Positions 1 to 8,092 of a stretch of DNA of 12,550 nt are shown in pieces (positions within the stretch are counted from its first letter, which is position 1; each line of letters opens with the position of its first letter). This DNA is from an uncultured Oxalobacter sp. GTDB lineage: Bacteria; Pseudomonadota; Gammaproteobacteria; Burkholderiales; Burkholderiaceae_D. The translations under genes were made by a program, and so were the position numbers. Under the pieces are notes generated by a model that made no database searches, was not told the DNA's origin, and saw only the letters and a list, made by a program, of their open reading frames with translations. The DNA lies in NCBI GenBank assembly GCA_937916185.1, contig CALGGD010000244.1:1-12550 (forward strand), read 5' to 3'.

Positions 1-191
1 GTGAAATAGAGTGTGCCTGTCAAGGTCGATGTCTTGTTGGTCGCCTTGTTGTAGGCCGTCTCACAAAAGTCATATTGAATGGCCTTGAGTTGTTCGTTGA
101 GAGCCTTGACCGCCTTTATCTGAGCCTCTTGAGCCGCCACCGACAGCACGACACACCACATGCCGACAAGTGTCATGAGTATTTTTTTCAT
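1..191 (-). CDS. N-terminus of an exported protein, possibly a second LolA-like carrier (partial)
   Basis: An open frame starts at the ATG at 191-189 and runs off the left edge after 63 codons. The start MKKILMTLVGMWCVV, followed by LSVAAQ, is a signal peptide with likely cleavage near residues 20-21. After it comes a predicted amphipathic helix and then the pattern TLTGTLYF, which resembles the first strands of LolA-type lipoprotein carriers. The start is 28 bases after the ketoreductase stop, on the same strand, with an A-rich leader and no convincing Shine-Dalgarno. The Ala-Ala-Gln signal-peptide end and missing SD are typical of Bacteroidota. A LolA role would fit APE clusters, but this operon already has a LolA-like gene at 5486-6097, so this would be a paralogue or belong to other DNA. 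The exported-protein call is firm; the family call is tentative. Confidence 0.55.
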   Translation of the reverse strand, partial: MKKILMTLVGMWCVVLSVAAQEAQIKAVKALNEQLKAIQYDFCETAYNKATNKTSTLTGTLYF

Positions 192-219
192 AGTAGTCAC
201 TTTTTGTTTTGTTACATGT

Positions 220-948
220 TCAGTTGAGGCCGCCGGTGATGGCTATCGTCTCGCCGGTGATGTAAGCCGCCTTGTCAGATGCAAGGAAGCCTATCAGTTC
301 AGCCACCTCTTCAGGCTCACCAAAACGGTTGGCAGGTATGGTCTGGCGCAGTGCTTCTTCATCGAGCCCTTGTACCATGTCGGTCTTGATGAATCCGGGA
401 GCCACGCAGTTGACGGTGATATTGCGTCTTGCAAGTTCCAAGGCAAGTGACTTGGTGGCTCCAATCAATCCTGCCTTTGCTGCACTGTAGTTGACTTGCC
501 CCCTGTTGCCAATGACACCGGAAACTGAGGTCATGACTACAATCCTGCCAGGTTTCCTTCGATGGACCATCGGCATGATAAGTGGATTCAGGACATTGTA
601 AAAACCATCAAGGTTTGTCCTGATGACACTGTCCCAGTCTTCAGGTGGCATTGCCGGAAAAGCATTGTCGCGGTTGATGCCTGCATTGCAGACAATGCCG
701 TAATAACAGCCGTTCTTTTCCACATCTTCAATCAGGACATCCGCTGTATGGCTTCTATCACTGATGTCAAACTGAAGGATACGGGTATTGCATCCCATTT
801 GCCGGATTTCTTCAGCCAGTACTTCAGCTGCATCCCGTTGTGTCCTGCAATGGAGGACAATGTCATATTTCTTTTCTTTTGCCAGCCGCAGGGCGATGGC
901 TTTGCCTATTCCCCGGCTTGATCCGGTAATCAATACAGATTCAGTCAT
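220..948 (-). CDS. apeQ: 3-oxoacyl-ACP reductase (FabG-like APE ketoreductase)
   Basis: A 242-residue short-chain dehydrogenase/reductase. Visible are the Rossmann motif TGSSRGIG (residues 8-15), NAG (88-90), and the catalytic set Ser141, Tyr154 and Lys158 in the FabG context GQVNYSAAKAG. The C-terminus TGETIAITGGLN is typical of FabG proteins. It would reduce the 3-oxoacyl-ACP formed in each extension round with NADPH in the cytoplasm. It follows the ApeP-type dehydratase with an ATGA overlap, which fixes the start. Its position and type match ApeQ of the E. coli aryl polyene cluster. Oddity: in residues 1-160 I read all eight Glu codons as GAA, whereas three of eight in the remainder are GAG, and Thr in the last part is almost only ACC. 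The 3' part therefore looks compositionally different. The product call is secure; the ape assignment rests on context. Confidence 0.93.
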   Translation of the reverse strand: MTESVLITGSSRGIGKAIALRLAKEKKYDIVLHCRTQRDAAEVLAEEIRQMGCNTRILQFDISDRSHTADVLIEDVEKNGCYYGIVCNAGINRDNAFPAMPPEDWDSVIRTNLDGFYNVLNPLIMPMVHRRKPGRIVVMTSVSGVIGNRGQVNYSAAKAGLIGATKSLALELARRNITVNCVAPGFIKTDMVQGLDEEALRQTIPANRFGEPEEVAELIGFLASDKAAYITGETIAITGGLN

Positions 949-1379
949 GATTTCGGTGGTTGATAAACGGTACAGACGGCACTTGCGATTTCTTTCCCAT
1001 CAATCAGGATGGAACAATGATATGAGCCAAGTCCTTCTTCAGGCATCAGATACTCCCTCTCTGCAAGGATATCAAGAGTTGTCCCAACTTTGAAATCCGG
1101 CACTGAACAGCTGTAATGCCTTGTCCCCAGGAGATAACCGATCCTGATTGGCTCATTGTGTATCTTGGCAAGGAATCCTGCATGCACGCCGATTGTCTGA
1201 GCCATATATTCCAGACCAACCCATGCCCCTACTGCATTGCCTTGACAGAAAAGGCTTCCCTCATGGATGGTGACCTTTGTTTTCACTGTCGTTTCATCAG
1301 CTTCTATAGCCGTATCCAACAGGAGCATCGGTGCATCATGCGGCAATAATGAGCTGATATCGATATGTGTGATGTTCAT
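945..1379 (-). CDS. apeP: Hotdog-fold 3-hydroxyacyl-ACP dehydratase subunit (ApeP-like)
   Basis: A 144-residue protein of the FabA/FabZ hotdog fold. The N-terminus LLPHDAPMLLLD (residues 11-22) matches the usual start of this family, and WVGLEYMAQTIG (53-64) is the central hotdog helix with the acidic residue Glu57. The canonical Gly-His-Phe-Pro segment with the catalytic His of FabZ is not present; the aligned region reads GSLFCQGNAVGAW. In E. coli, ApeP is known to work together with a second dehydratase, ApeI, so a lone ApeP-type subunit lacking this His is not surprising. It would dehydrate 3-hydroxyacyl intermediates to build the conjugated double bonds. It overlaps both neighbours by four bases (ATGA at each end), which sets start and stop. 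No membrane segment or signal peptide is visible, so it is cytoplasmic. Confidence 0.85.
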   Translation of the reverse strand: MNITHIDISSLLPHDAPMLLLDTAIEADETTVKTKVTIHEGSLFCQGNAVGAWVGLEYMAQTIGVHAGFLAKIHNEPIRIGYLLGTRHYSCSVPDFKVGTTLDILAEREYLMPEEGLGSYHCSILIDGKEIASAVCTVYQPPKS

Positions 1380-2554
1380 GGCATCCCTTCCATGACAAGT
1401 GCCGCATTCGCTCCACCAAAGGCAAAGGATGTACTGAGGCAGTAACGGATTGGATGGCCTAGTTGTGCACCTATGCCGGCAAGGTTGATTTTGGCAATCC
1501 CTGTATCATATTCGCCATCATATAAGTGCGGGGGAACCAAGCCTGACATATTATCCTGCATGGCAATCCAGCATAAACCAGCTTCAACTGCACCAGCTGC
1601 ACCAAGGGTATGTCCTGTCATTGCCTTGGTTGAACTGCAGAAGACAGATACGCCTGCCATTTCATGGATGATTTTTGCTTCCATGGCATCGTTCTGTTGG
1701 GTACCAGTACCATGAAGGTTGATATAGTCGAGCGCTTTTGCATTGATTCCTGCTTTTTCCAAGGCTTGTGTGATGGCCAGTCCTGCACCTTTACCTTCAG
1801 GATCCGGTGCAGAAATATGATGCCCATCAGAAGCTTCTCCCCATCCAGCCAAGGCAATCCCAGAAGGTACCCTGGACATCAGGAAGAAGGCGGCACCTTC
1901 CCCAAGATTGATGCCTTGCCTGTTTTTACTGAAAGGTAAAGTCGTTTCAGGACTGATGGCGTCCAAGGCAGAGAAACCCGCGATGACAAAAGCACTGAGT
2001 GTATCAACACCGCCGGCAATGATGGCATCACAGATGCCGGCTTCAAGGAGCCTTGCTGCACTGGCAATGGATTTGGCACCAGAGGCACATGCACTTGAGT
2101 GGACGTATGCAGGACCGGTCAAGCCCAGTTCATTGGCAATCAGTTCCGAAAGGCTTCCCAGTTCCTGTTGTGCGTAATGGAAGTCTTCTGGGAAACATTG
2201 ACAGGTTTTCCGGAAAGAGAAAGCCCGTTCGCTTTCTGCAATGCCTGATGTGCTTGTCCCAACGATGACGCCAATCCTGTTCCTGCCAAACTGCTTGATT
2301 GCGGCATCCACGGATGGACGGATCTGATCCAATGCTGACAATGCAAAAAGATTGTTCCTGCTCCTTGAGAGGATTGGAAGGTCAGAGACAGTCCTGTTTC
2401 CAGATGGGACGCTTAATCCCAATGGCAGGTGGAAAGGCTTCCATGCATCAGACATGGTGATGCCACTTCTTGGGTTGAGAAGCATGTTCTGTCTGATGGC
2501 TTCATGGGAATTGCCCAATGGGGAAATTATGCCAAGGTCGTTCAGGTATATCAT
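1376..2554 (-). CDS. apeO: Beta-ketoacyl-ACP synthase (APE chain-elongating ketosynthase)
   Basis: A 392-residue FabF/KAS II-type thiolase-fold condensing enzyme of normal length. The active-site Cys156 lies in VHSSACASGAKS, the first His281 in NLHGTGTQQND, Lys310 in SSTKAM, and the second His315 in TGHTLGAAGA. The glycine-rich C-terminal motif STSFAFGGANAALV is intact. The complete Cys-His-His set says it is a catalytically competent ketosynthase, not a chain-length factor. In aryl polyene systems such an enzyme (ApeO) pairs with a chain-length factor to extend the aryl starter with malonyl-ACP; that partner is not in this window. The start lies two bases after the DUF3261 lipoprotein stop, and the stop overlaps the dehydratase start by four bases. 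The function is certain at family level; the ApeO name rests on gene order. Confidence 0.94.
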   Translation of the reverse strand: MIYLNDLGIISPLGNSHEAIRQNMLLNPRSGITMSDAWKPFHLPLGLSVPSGNRTVSDLPILSRSRNNLFALSALDQIRPSVDAAIKQFGRNRIGVIVGTSTSGIAESERAFSFRKTCQCFPEDFHYAQQELGSLSELIANELGLTGPAYVHSSACASGAKSIASAARLLEAGICDAIIAGGVDTLSAFVIAGFSALDAISPETTLPFSKNRQGINLGEGAAFFLMSRVPSGIALAGWGEASDGHHISAPDPEGKGAGLAITQALEKAGINAKALDYINLHGTGTQQNDAMEAKIIHEMAGVSVFCSSTKAMTGHTLGAAGAVEAGLCWIAMQDNMSGLVPPHLYDGEYDTGIAKINLAGIGAQLGHPIRYCLSTSFAFGGANAALVMEGMP

Positions 2555-2556
2555 GC

Positions 2557-3135
2557 TCAGGAAAGAGGAACAGATTGAATTGTAAGTCCGTAATGGTAAC
2601 GGGTATCAGTCATTTTGATTGTCCCGAGCCACCGTTCTTTCTGACTATACTCAATACGGATGATTGTAGCATTGTTGAAACATATTTTCCGTTTTAAATG
2701 GTTTTCTTCCACGACAGTCCATCCTTCAGGCAGCCCTTTTCTGACAGCCTCTATCGGCCAGAGGGCAAGCTGGATATTTGACAGGACAATCTCTGGCTGT
2801 ACCTGTTCAGGCAGTTTCCCATCTTTCCATGTCTCCAGTTCCTTACCATCATATGTGATGGTCATCATCCTGCGTTCCATGGCGATTCCCACCATTGTGA
2901 GTTTTTCAGGTGTTACCTCAAGGACAACATTCATATCCTGTTTTTTACCATTGAGTTCTGCATGTATCTGCTGATAGAGGCTGGCAGGTTCACCGAAAGA
3001 GGAGGGGGAAAGCCTTATCATCGGTTCAAACCTGGCAGGTCTATTGAAAGTAGTGCATCCTGACAGTATGGATAGCAGGACTGCCAGGAAGAGCATCAGG
3101 AAAGTTTTACTAAAGGCGGTTTGTCTCAGTATCAT
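2557..3135 (-). CDS. apeN: DUF3261 family lipoprotein (APE cluster)
   Basis: A 192-residue lipoprotein if started at the ATG at 3135, which overlaps the exporter stop (ATGA). A longer in-frame start at 3171 exists, but it would overlap the exporter by 40 bases and spoil the signal peptide. The signal is clear: a hydrophobic stretch at residues 11-24 followed by the lipobox LSGC with Cys27. The mature part has the pattern ALWPIEAVRKGLPEGW, characteristic of DUF3261 proteins encoded in aryl polyene clusters. It probably sits in the outer membrane facing the periplasm and helps insert or anchor the finished APE lipid, alongside the LolA-like protein and the MMPL exporter. No catalytic motif is visible. 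The exact function of the family is not established, so this role is inferred from neighbours. Confidence 0.85.
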   Translation of the reverse strand: MILRQTAFSKTFLMLFLAVLLSILSGCTTFNRPARFEPMIRLSPSSFGEPASLYQQIHAELNGKKQDMNVVLEVTPEKLTMVGIAMERRMMTITYDGKELETWKDGKLPEQVQPEIVLSNIQLALWPIEAVRKGLPEGWTVVEENHLKRKICFNNATIIRIEYSQKERWLGTIKMTDTRYHYGLTIQSVPLS

Positions 3136-5468
3136 TGCTGTCCGTCTTGCGTGGAAGTTCTTCTGAAACATGGCACGGTTATCCAGACCAATGTGATGCC
3201 TATAAGCATCGTCAGTCCAAATGCATGGAGGGCTGGGGTCTGGCTAAGGCATAACAGGCCAAAGGACAGGATGGTGCTTGATGCTGAAAGTCCGGTTTCC
3301 AGCCAGACAGCAGCCAGGTTTTCAGAAGGCTGTTCATTGAAGAAAATTCCCGAATCGACACCAACGCCCAAGATGAGCATGAATGCGAGGATATTGAACA
3401 GGTTAAGTGTCTGTCCAGTCAGCCCCAATAAGGCCAAGGTACCCAAGCTTGCAATGAAAGGTGGGGCGACAATCCGCCAAGCGTTTCTGCGGTACCTGAA
3501 GAAAAGGAGCAGCCATATCAGGCCATATGCGGCAATGATGAATCCGCTGATATAAATCCTGTAATTGCGGAAAACGGAAGAGATATCCCCAACCTTGTCA
3601 ATCCATAAGATGCCATTGTCAGGGGAATCAAGCTGCTGTAGCTGCTGGATATTGTCTTTTGATACACCTTTAACTGTGACGATGCTTGCTGATACATCAC
3701 CGATGCGTCCGAGCCAAAGATGCTTAAGTCCCTGTATACCTGGCAACCCTAGGCATTTTTCTACTGTCAGGTAATCATCCAAACTGTTTTCCTGGTCTTT
3801 TTCAATACCTGTTGCTTCTCTCAGGACATCGAACGCACCACCTGGGGCATAAAGTTTTTCATAGATAAGCTTCCTATCTGCCTTCTGCTGTGCAATGGAT
3901 GGAATCCAGCCAGATACCGCCTGCCATCCTCTGATGATTTTCCTCTCTGTCAGCTCAGACAGCTTTTCCTGAAGTTTTTCCTCACGTTGGAGAACCTGCT
4001 CGTCATCCTGTCCCCGGACAAGGTAGAACTGGGTCATTGAGGGCATATCCATGAGTTCTGAAATCCTGACCTGCTGTTCTACAAGGGATGGGTCTGGATT
4101 CTGAAGGCTCCTTAGGTCATCGTTGACAGAGAGCCGGAAAAAACCAATGCCTGCCAAGACAAGCAGGACAATCAATGCAATCAATGTTTTCAGATCCTTA
4201 CCTGCTGTCGGCCAGAGGGATATCAGTTTCTGATACTTCTGCCAGCCAATCTTTTCCCTGAAGGAACCAGGACCAGTGAAAAAGGGAAACCAGCAGACAA
4301 CAGTGAGCCATGCGGCAATAAGGCCTGTGATGGCAAAGATTGCCATCTGTTGAAGCCCAGGGAAAGGTGTGAGCATCAATCCCAGGTAAGCGGTCACTGT
4401 GGTCAGTAGGGTCAATCCCATACTCGGCAGGAGTTTCCGCATCAGTGTCCAGGAATCCATATCGGCATTGGCATGAGCCCTGTTGCATAGGTAATAGATG
4501 CCATAGTCTTGTGCAAGGCCGATGATGCTGGCGCCAAAGACAAGCGTCAGGACATGGATCTGTCCGTAACATGATGAACAGATTGCCAATGCAGCAGCGA
4601 CACCGGTAGCTAATGAAACAGCGACAAGGACAATAGGTCTAAGTGTCCTGAAGGTCAGCCAGATCAACAGGACAATGCCAATAAGTGATCCTGTCCCTAT
4701 GATGGAAATTTCTTTTTTGGCCTGTGCAGTGGCTTTTGCCGCATGAAGAATGACACCAGCAGTCAGGACATTCACATCAGCGGTCTTCTGGGCATCGGCT
4801 CCTGCTGTCTCAAGAAGTGGTATGACATCATTCTGGACATCTGAGGAAAAAGCTGGTTTCAGAATATTGATTGGCAAGACGGCATAATACCTGCCGTCAT
4901 GTTCGACAGAGAGTCTCCCTTCCCTTGGACGGACGGGTGTTTCCTGGAGACGCATTCCTATCCAATCATTGAAAAGGTTGAAGGGGTCTTTCTGCCAAGG
5001 GACGAACTGGATACTGCTCCCAATCATTCCATAGACCCGTTGCATCGAGTCCTCTACCCAGCTGTTGGCAGTCTTTTCCTGGAGAGCCTTGCGCGATTCA
5101 GATGTCAACAGCTGATTGCGGTATTTTGAAAAGACTGGAAGCCAGCCGTTTTCAATCAGGTCTGCATCTGATACTGAGACCTTGAGGAGTTCTGGTTGTT
5201 CGGCCAGTCTTTTCCCATAGGCATCAGCAGCTTTGACCGCTTCTTCCCATTTTTCTGAACCGATAAGGACAACGACCTGCTGTTCAGATGAATCAACCAT
5301 TTTTTTCAATGCATCCTGACGGACAGGATCAAAATGCTCAGCAGGAAGGAGGGTGACGATGTCAGTGTCTGGCTTGAATTTCCCTGAGGCAAAAAGAAAG
5401 ATGTTATATGCCGCAACCAGGCATATGCAGATAAGCCAAAGGAAGACAGGAAGCCGTTTCTTGGACAT
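3132..5468 (-). CDS. apeM: MMPL/RND-family exporter (APE lipid transporter)
   Basis: A 778-residue inner-membrane protein with the two-fold repeated RND layout. One membrane helix at residues 7-27 is followed by a large periplasmic domain (about 30-250) and a bundle of helices (about 254-400) containing the conserved GLAQDYGIYYL (317-327). After a helix near 427-446 comes a second periplasmic domain (about 447-635) and a second bundle (about 637-768) containing GVGVDSGIFF (701-710). The two Asp residues at matching places (321 and 705) are where MMPL/RND proteins carry proton-relay acids. The size fits the MMPL exporters encoded in APE clusters, which are thought to extract or flip the polyene-lipid for delivery outward. 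It starts 17 bases after the LolA-like gene and overlaps the DUF3261 gene by four bases. The transported substrate is inferred from context only. Confidence 0.9.
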   Translation of the reverse strand: MSKKRLPVFLWLICICLVAAYNIFLFASGKFKPDTDIVTLLPAEHFDPVRQDALKKMVDSSEQQVVVLIGSEKWEEAVKAADAYGKRLAEQPELLKVSVSDADLIENGWLPVFSKYRNQLLTSESRKALQEKTANSWVEDSMQRVYGMIGSSIQFVPWQKDPFNLFNDWIGMRLQETPVRPREGRLSVEHDGRYYAVLPINILKPAFSSDVQNDVIPLLETAGADAQKTADVNVLTAGVILHAAKATAQAKKEISIIGTGSLIGIVLLIWLTFRTLRPIVLVAVSLATGVAAALAICSSCYGQIHVLTLVFGASIIGLAQDYGIYYLCNRAHANADMDSWTLMRKLLPSMGLTLLTTVTAYLGLMLTPFPGLQQMAIFAITGLIAAWLTVVCWFPFFTGPGSFREKIGWQKYQKLISLWPTAGKDLKTLIALIVLLVLAGIGFFRLSVNDDLRSLQNPDPSLVEQQVRISELMDMPSMTQFYLVRGQDDEQVLQREEKLQEKLSELTERKIIRGWQAVSGWIPSIAQQKADRKLIYEKLYAPGGAFDVLREATGIEKDQENSLDDYLTVEKCLGLPGIQGLKHLWLGRIGDVSASIVTVKGVSKDNIQQLQQLDSPDNGILWIDKVGDISSVFRNYRIYISGFIIAAYGLIWLLLFFRYRRNAWRIVAPPFIASLGTLALLGLTGQTLNLFNILAFMLILGVGVDSGIFFNEQPSENLAAVWLETGLSASSTILSFGLLCLSQTPALHAFGLTMLIGITLVWITVPCFRRTSTQDGQQ

Positions 5469-5485
5469 CTTTCAGGTATTCAGGA

Positions 5486-6097
5486 TCAGAAAATACGGGC
5501 TTCTTCAGGTCTTATGGCACTGCGTCCTGTCTGCATTCCAGAAAAGGTGATGGATGTCATATCACCAGACTGCTCATGAAGCGTGACATGCCGGATATAG
5601 CTGTCACCATTGAGATTGATGCGTTTGATGACCTTGCTTATAGATGGGGTCCTGCTTGTCAAGGAGGCATTCCATTTGTTGCCGGTCATATGGGTTCCGA
5701 TATGGAAATGCTGCTGGAGTTTTGAAAAATCACCTGCAACCAAGGAAAACATCAATCCATTGATGACCTTGACCATGGGTTCCCGTGAAGCACTCATACG
5801 GCTGGATACCGCACCATTACGGTACTGGACAATCTCATTCCTGGTCAGGCGCATTGAACTGGCAAAGGGTTTTATATTGCGCCAGAGGATGCCTTTATGC
5901 TGGTTGACACAAAAACGGCCGCTTGATGTGATAGGCCTAGACACTCCAGACAGACGTTTCTGCTGGGTAAATGATCCACAGATTGTATCTGGACGTGATA
6001 CAAGCTGCTGGATCCGTTGAAGGTCAGATGCTTCAGCCGCCAATCCAATCATTCCGAATGAAACTGCCGCCAGTATAGCAATAGGATTCTTTTTCAT
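5486..6097 (-). CDS. apeL: LolA-like periplasmic lipid/lipoprotein carrier (APE cluster)
   Basis: A 203-residue protein started at the ATG at 6097, four bases after the thioesterase stop. Longer in-frame starts (up to 6223) run through the thioesterase and would bury the signal peptide. The signal is MKKNPIAILAAVSF... with likely cleavage after AEA at residues 21-23. The mature start shows the LolA pattern CGSFTQQKRL, then TSSGRFCVNQHKGILWR, corresponding to the typical F-x-Q-x-K-x-L and S-G-R-F...KG-x-LW motifs. The fold is an open beta-barrel that carries a lipid moiety through the periplasm. In APE clusters a dedicated LolA homologue is thought to ferry the polyene lipid rather than ordinary lipoproteins. 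It lies directly upstream of the MMPL exporter gene in the same transcript. Confidence 0.86.
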   Translation of the reverse strand: MKKNPIAILAAVSFGMIGLAAEASDLQRIQQLVSRPDTICGSFTQQKRLSGVSRPITSSGRFCVNQHKGILWRNIKPFASSMRLTRNEIVQYRNGAVSSRMSASREPMVKVINGLMFSLVAGDFSKLQQHFHIGTHMTGNKWNASLTSRTPSISKVIKRINLNGDSYIRHVTLHEQSGDMTSITFSGMQTGRSAIRPEEARIF

Positions 6098-6101
6098 CTG
6101 A

Positions 6102-6530
6102 TTATCCAAGTCCAAGTTTTTCAAGGAGGATGCCAGGGGAAGCAAAACACATTTCATTCTTAGACATATCAACCGCCACCTGGGTGGTTGTTGCAATGGA
6201 TATACGTTTCCCGCTCTCAGCATCGGTAATTATATACTTCATCTTCAACCTGTATTCCCATTCCATAATCATGGCTTGGATTTTAAGCCGCTGACCGAAT
6301 GTCGCAGGGTTTATATACCTGAAGTGCATATCGATGATTGGCCATGCGAAGCCGGACTCCTTCATCTGTCCGTAGTTGTAACCGATTTTGTTCAATAGTG
6401 CGGAACGTGCGATTTCAAGATATCGCGGGTAGTTGCCGTGCCAGACCACATTCATAGGATCCAAATCATTGAACTGGACAATGGTCTCGACTTCTGCCTG
6501 ACATTCAGGGTTCTGGGGGAATTTTGTCAT
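6102..6530 (-). CDS. apeK: 4-hydroxybenzoyl-CoA-type acyl thioesterase (hotdog fold)
   Basis: A 142-residue single-hotdog thioesterase. The motif NDLDPMNVVWHGNYPRYLE (residues 21-39) is the 4HBT/YbgC signature; Asp24 aligns with the catalytic Asp of that family, followed by the conserved V-W-H-x-N-Y. The start at 6530 gives an ATGA overlap with the ammonia-lyase stop; a start nine codons earlier is possible but less well coupled. Likely role: hydrolysis of acyl-ACP or acyl-CoA thioesters, either releasing finished polyene or clearing mis-primed carriers. The position between the glycosyl/acyltransferase genes and LolA matches ApeK of E. coli. No signal peptide is seen, so it is cytoplasmic. 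Family assignment is confident; the natural substrate is not readable from sequence. Confidence 0.87.
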   Translation of the reverse strand: MTKFPQNPECQAEVETIVQFNDLDPMNVVWHGNYPRYLEIARSALLNKIGYNYGQMKESGFAWPIIDMHFRYINPATFGQRLKIQAMIMEWEYRLKMKYIITDAESGKRISIATTTQVAVDMSKNEMCFASPGILLEKLGLG

Positions 6531-8092
6531 CGGTTTTCCTCGGTATAACAGTTCCATGCCTGTTCATGTATCAGGGTGATGAGGGTCCGTAAATCAGGTT
6601 CAAGGCGGCGGTCTTCCATGACCGCTTCAATCTCCCTGCACAGTTCCTCATACATTGACAGGATATTTGGTCTGGGAGTGGTTGCTGGATTCTGTTTCAT
6701 ACGGAGCATCATTCCCTGACGGACAGCAATCAGAAGGGCTGCCGCAACCTGTTCGGTCAGTTCAATGACACGGATGCAATCCCGTGCTGCAATGGTACCC
6801 ATGCTGACTTTATCCTGATTGTGGCATTCAGTCGATCTTGAGAAAACTGAAGCCGGCATTGTCAGTTTCAGGGCTTCAGCAGTCCATGCAGAAACACTGA
6901 TTTGGAGGGCTTTGAGGCCATGGTTTATGCTGGCACGCACGCCTTCGCTTCCCGAGAGGTTGGCAGGAAGCCCATTGTTGTAGCGGACATCGACCAGCAG
7001 TGCCATCTGCCTGTCGAGCAGGTCAGCGATATTAGCGACGGCATTTTTCATGGAATCCATCGCAAAGGCTATATGACCGCCATAGAAATGACCGCCATGA
7101 AGCACACGTTCTCCTGTGACATCAATAATCGGGTTGTCGTTGGCGCTGTTGAGTTCGTTCTCAACAAGCTGCCGAAAGAAAGGCAACGCATCCTGAAGGA
7201 CTCCAATGACATGGGGTGCGCATCTCAAGGAATAACGGTCTTGGATACGGTCCCTGTAGGGTAAGGCATCAACGCCAAGGTCATCGCGCAGCCATGCCGC
7301 AATCTGCTGCTGTCCTGGATGGGGTTTGACCTCAAAGAGCATTTCATCAAAATGATAGGCATTGCCGTCAACAGTGAAGGAAGCCATTGCCGTAATTCTT
7401 GTCGCAAGTCTGGCAAGATACGCTGCACGGGAATAAGCCAGGCAGGTAAGACCTGTCATTACAGCAGTGCCATTCATCAATGCCAGTCCTTCTTTTGGAC
7501 GGAGGTGCAGAGGAGGAATGCCGGCTTCTTCCAAGGCTTTTTCGGCAGGATACAACTGATTGCCACGCCAGACCTCACGTTCACCGCAGAGGACTGCCGC
7601 AAGGTAAGATAAGGGGGTAAGGTCTCCGCTTGCACCAACAGAGCCCTCAGAAGGCATGACAGGGATCAGGTCGTTATCAAACAGCCTGACAATCTGTTCA
7701 AGGAGGGCATAGCTGACACCGGAAAAAGCCTTGCTGAGTGAACTGAGGCGAGCTGCCATCACTGCTTTGGTCTGTTCAGGAGTAAGGTACTGTCCAAGTC
7801 CACAGCCATGAAAGGTCATCAGATGATGTGGCAGTTCATTGACCAATGAAAGCGGCACCGCAACTGTGCAGGAGTCGCCATAGCCTGTTGTCACACCATA
7901 AATCTCCCCTTTTTCACTGAGAAGCCTGTCCAGAAAATCTGCACCGGCCTGTATAGCCTGACGGAATGCTGGATCACTGGAGAGGGTTACCCGGGCTTTC
8001 CCGGAAGCGATGGCAACGACATCCTCAATGGAAATGCGTTCTTGGTTGAAAACAATGGTTTTCTTTTTGTCAGATGATTCTTCAATAGTCAT
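6527..8092 (-). CDS. HAL/TAL/PAL-family aromatic amino acid ammonia-lyase
   Basis: A 521-residue MIO-dependent lyase, full length for bacterial HAL/TAL/PAL enzymes. The self-cyclising Ala154-Ser155-Gly156 triad lies in VGASGDLTPLSYLA, the lid tyrosine Tyr65 in IYGVTTGYG, and the SANDNPI motif marks the central helix bundle. The substrate-selecting pair aligned to Ser-His of histidine lyases reads Phe94-His95 (context LMTFHGCGLG), which differs from the common Ser-His (HAL), His-Leu (TAL) and Phe-Leu (PAL) pairs. No other histidine-degradation gene is near. Inferred role: deamination of tyrosine or phenylalanine to 4-coumarate or cinnamate as the aryl starter. It starts at 8092 with an ATGA overlap with the acyltransferase; the in-frame start 18 codons earlier lies inside that gene. 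It is not part of the core E. coli ape set, so it marks a cluster variant. Confidence 0.9.
   Translation of the reverse strand: MTIEESSDKKKTIVFNQERISIEDVVAIASGKARVTLSSDPAFRQAIQAGADFLDRLLSEKGEIYGVTTGYGDSCTVAVPLSLVNELPHHLMTFHGCGLGQYLTPEQTKAVMAARLSSLSKAFSGVSYALLEQIVRLFDNDLIPVMPSEGSVGASGDLTPLSYLAAVLCGEREVWRGNQLYPAEKALEEAGIPPLHLRPKEGLALMNGTAVMTGLTCLAYSRAAYLARLATRITAMASFTVDGNAYHFDEMLFEVKPHPGQQQIAAWLRDDLGVDALPYRDRIQDRYSLRCAPHVIGVLQDALPFFRQLVENELNSANDNPIIDVTGERVLHGGHFYGGHIAFAMDSMKNAVANIADLLDRQMALLVDVRYNNGLPANLSGSEGVRASINHGLKALQISVSAWTAEALKLTMPASVFSRSTECHNQDKVSMGTIAARDCIRVIELTEQVAAALLIAVRQGMMLRMKQNPATTPRPNILSMYEELCREIEAVMEDRRLEPDLRTLITLIHEQAWNCYTEENR

Noticed and set aside
4198..4572. 124-codon minus-strand frame inside the exporter gene
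   Set aside because: Rich in Cys, His and Pro, in another frame of the well-supported MMPL gene; a shadow.
6902..7264. 120-codon plus-strand frame opposite the ammonia-lyase
   Set aside because: Antisense to a full-length enzyme with intact motifs; no own Shine-Dalgarno or family match.
6527..8092. Assignment of the lyase as hutH of histidine degradation
   Set aside because: No hutU, hutI or hutG nearby, the Ser-His selectivity pair is replaced by Phe-His, and the gene is coupled into the APE operon.
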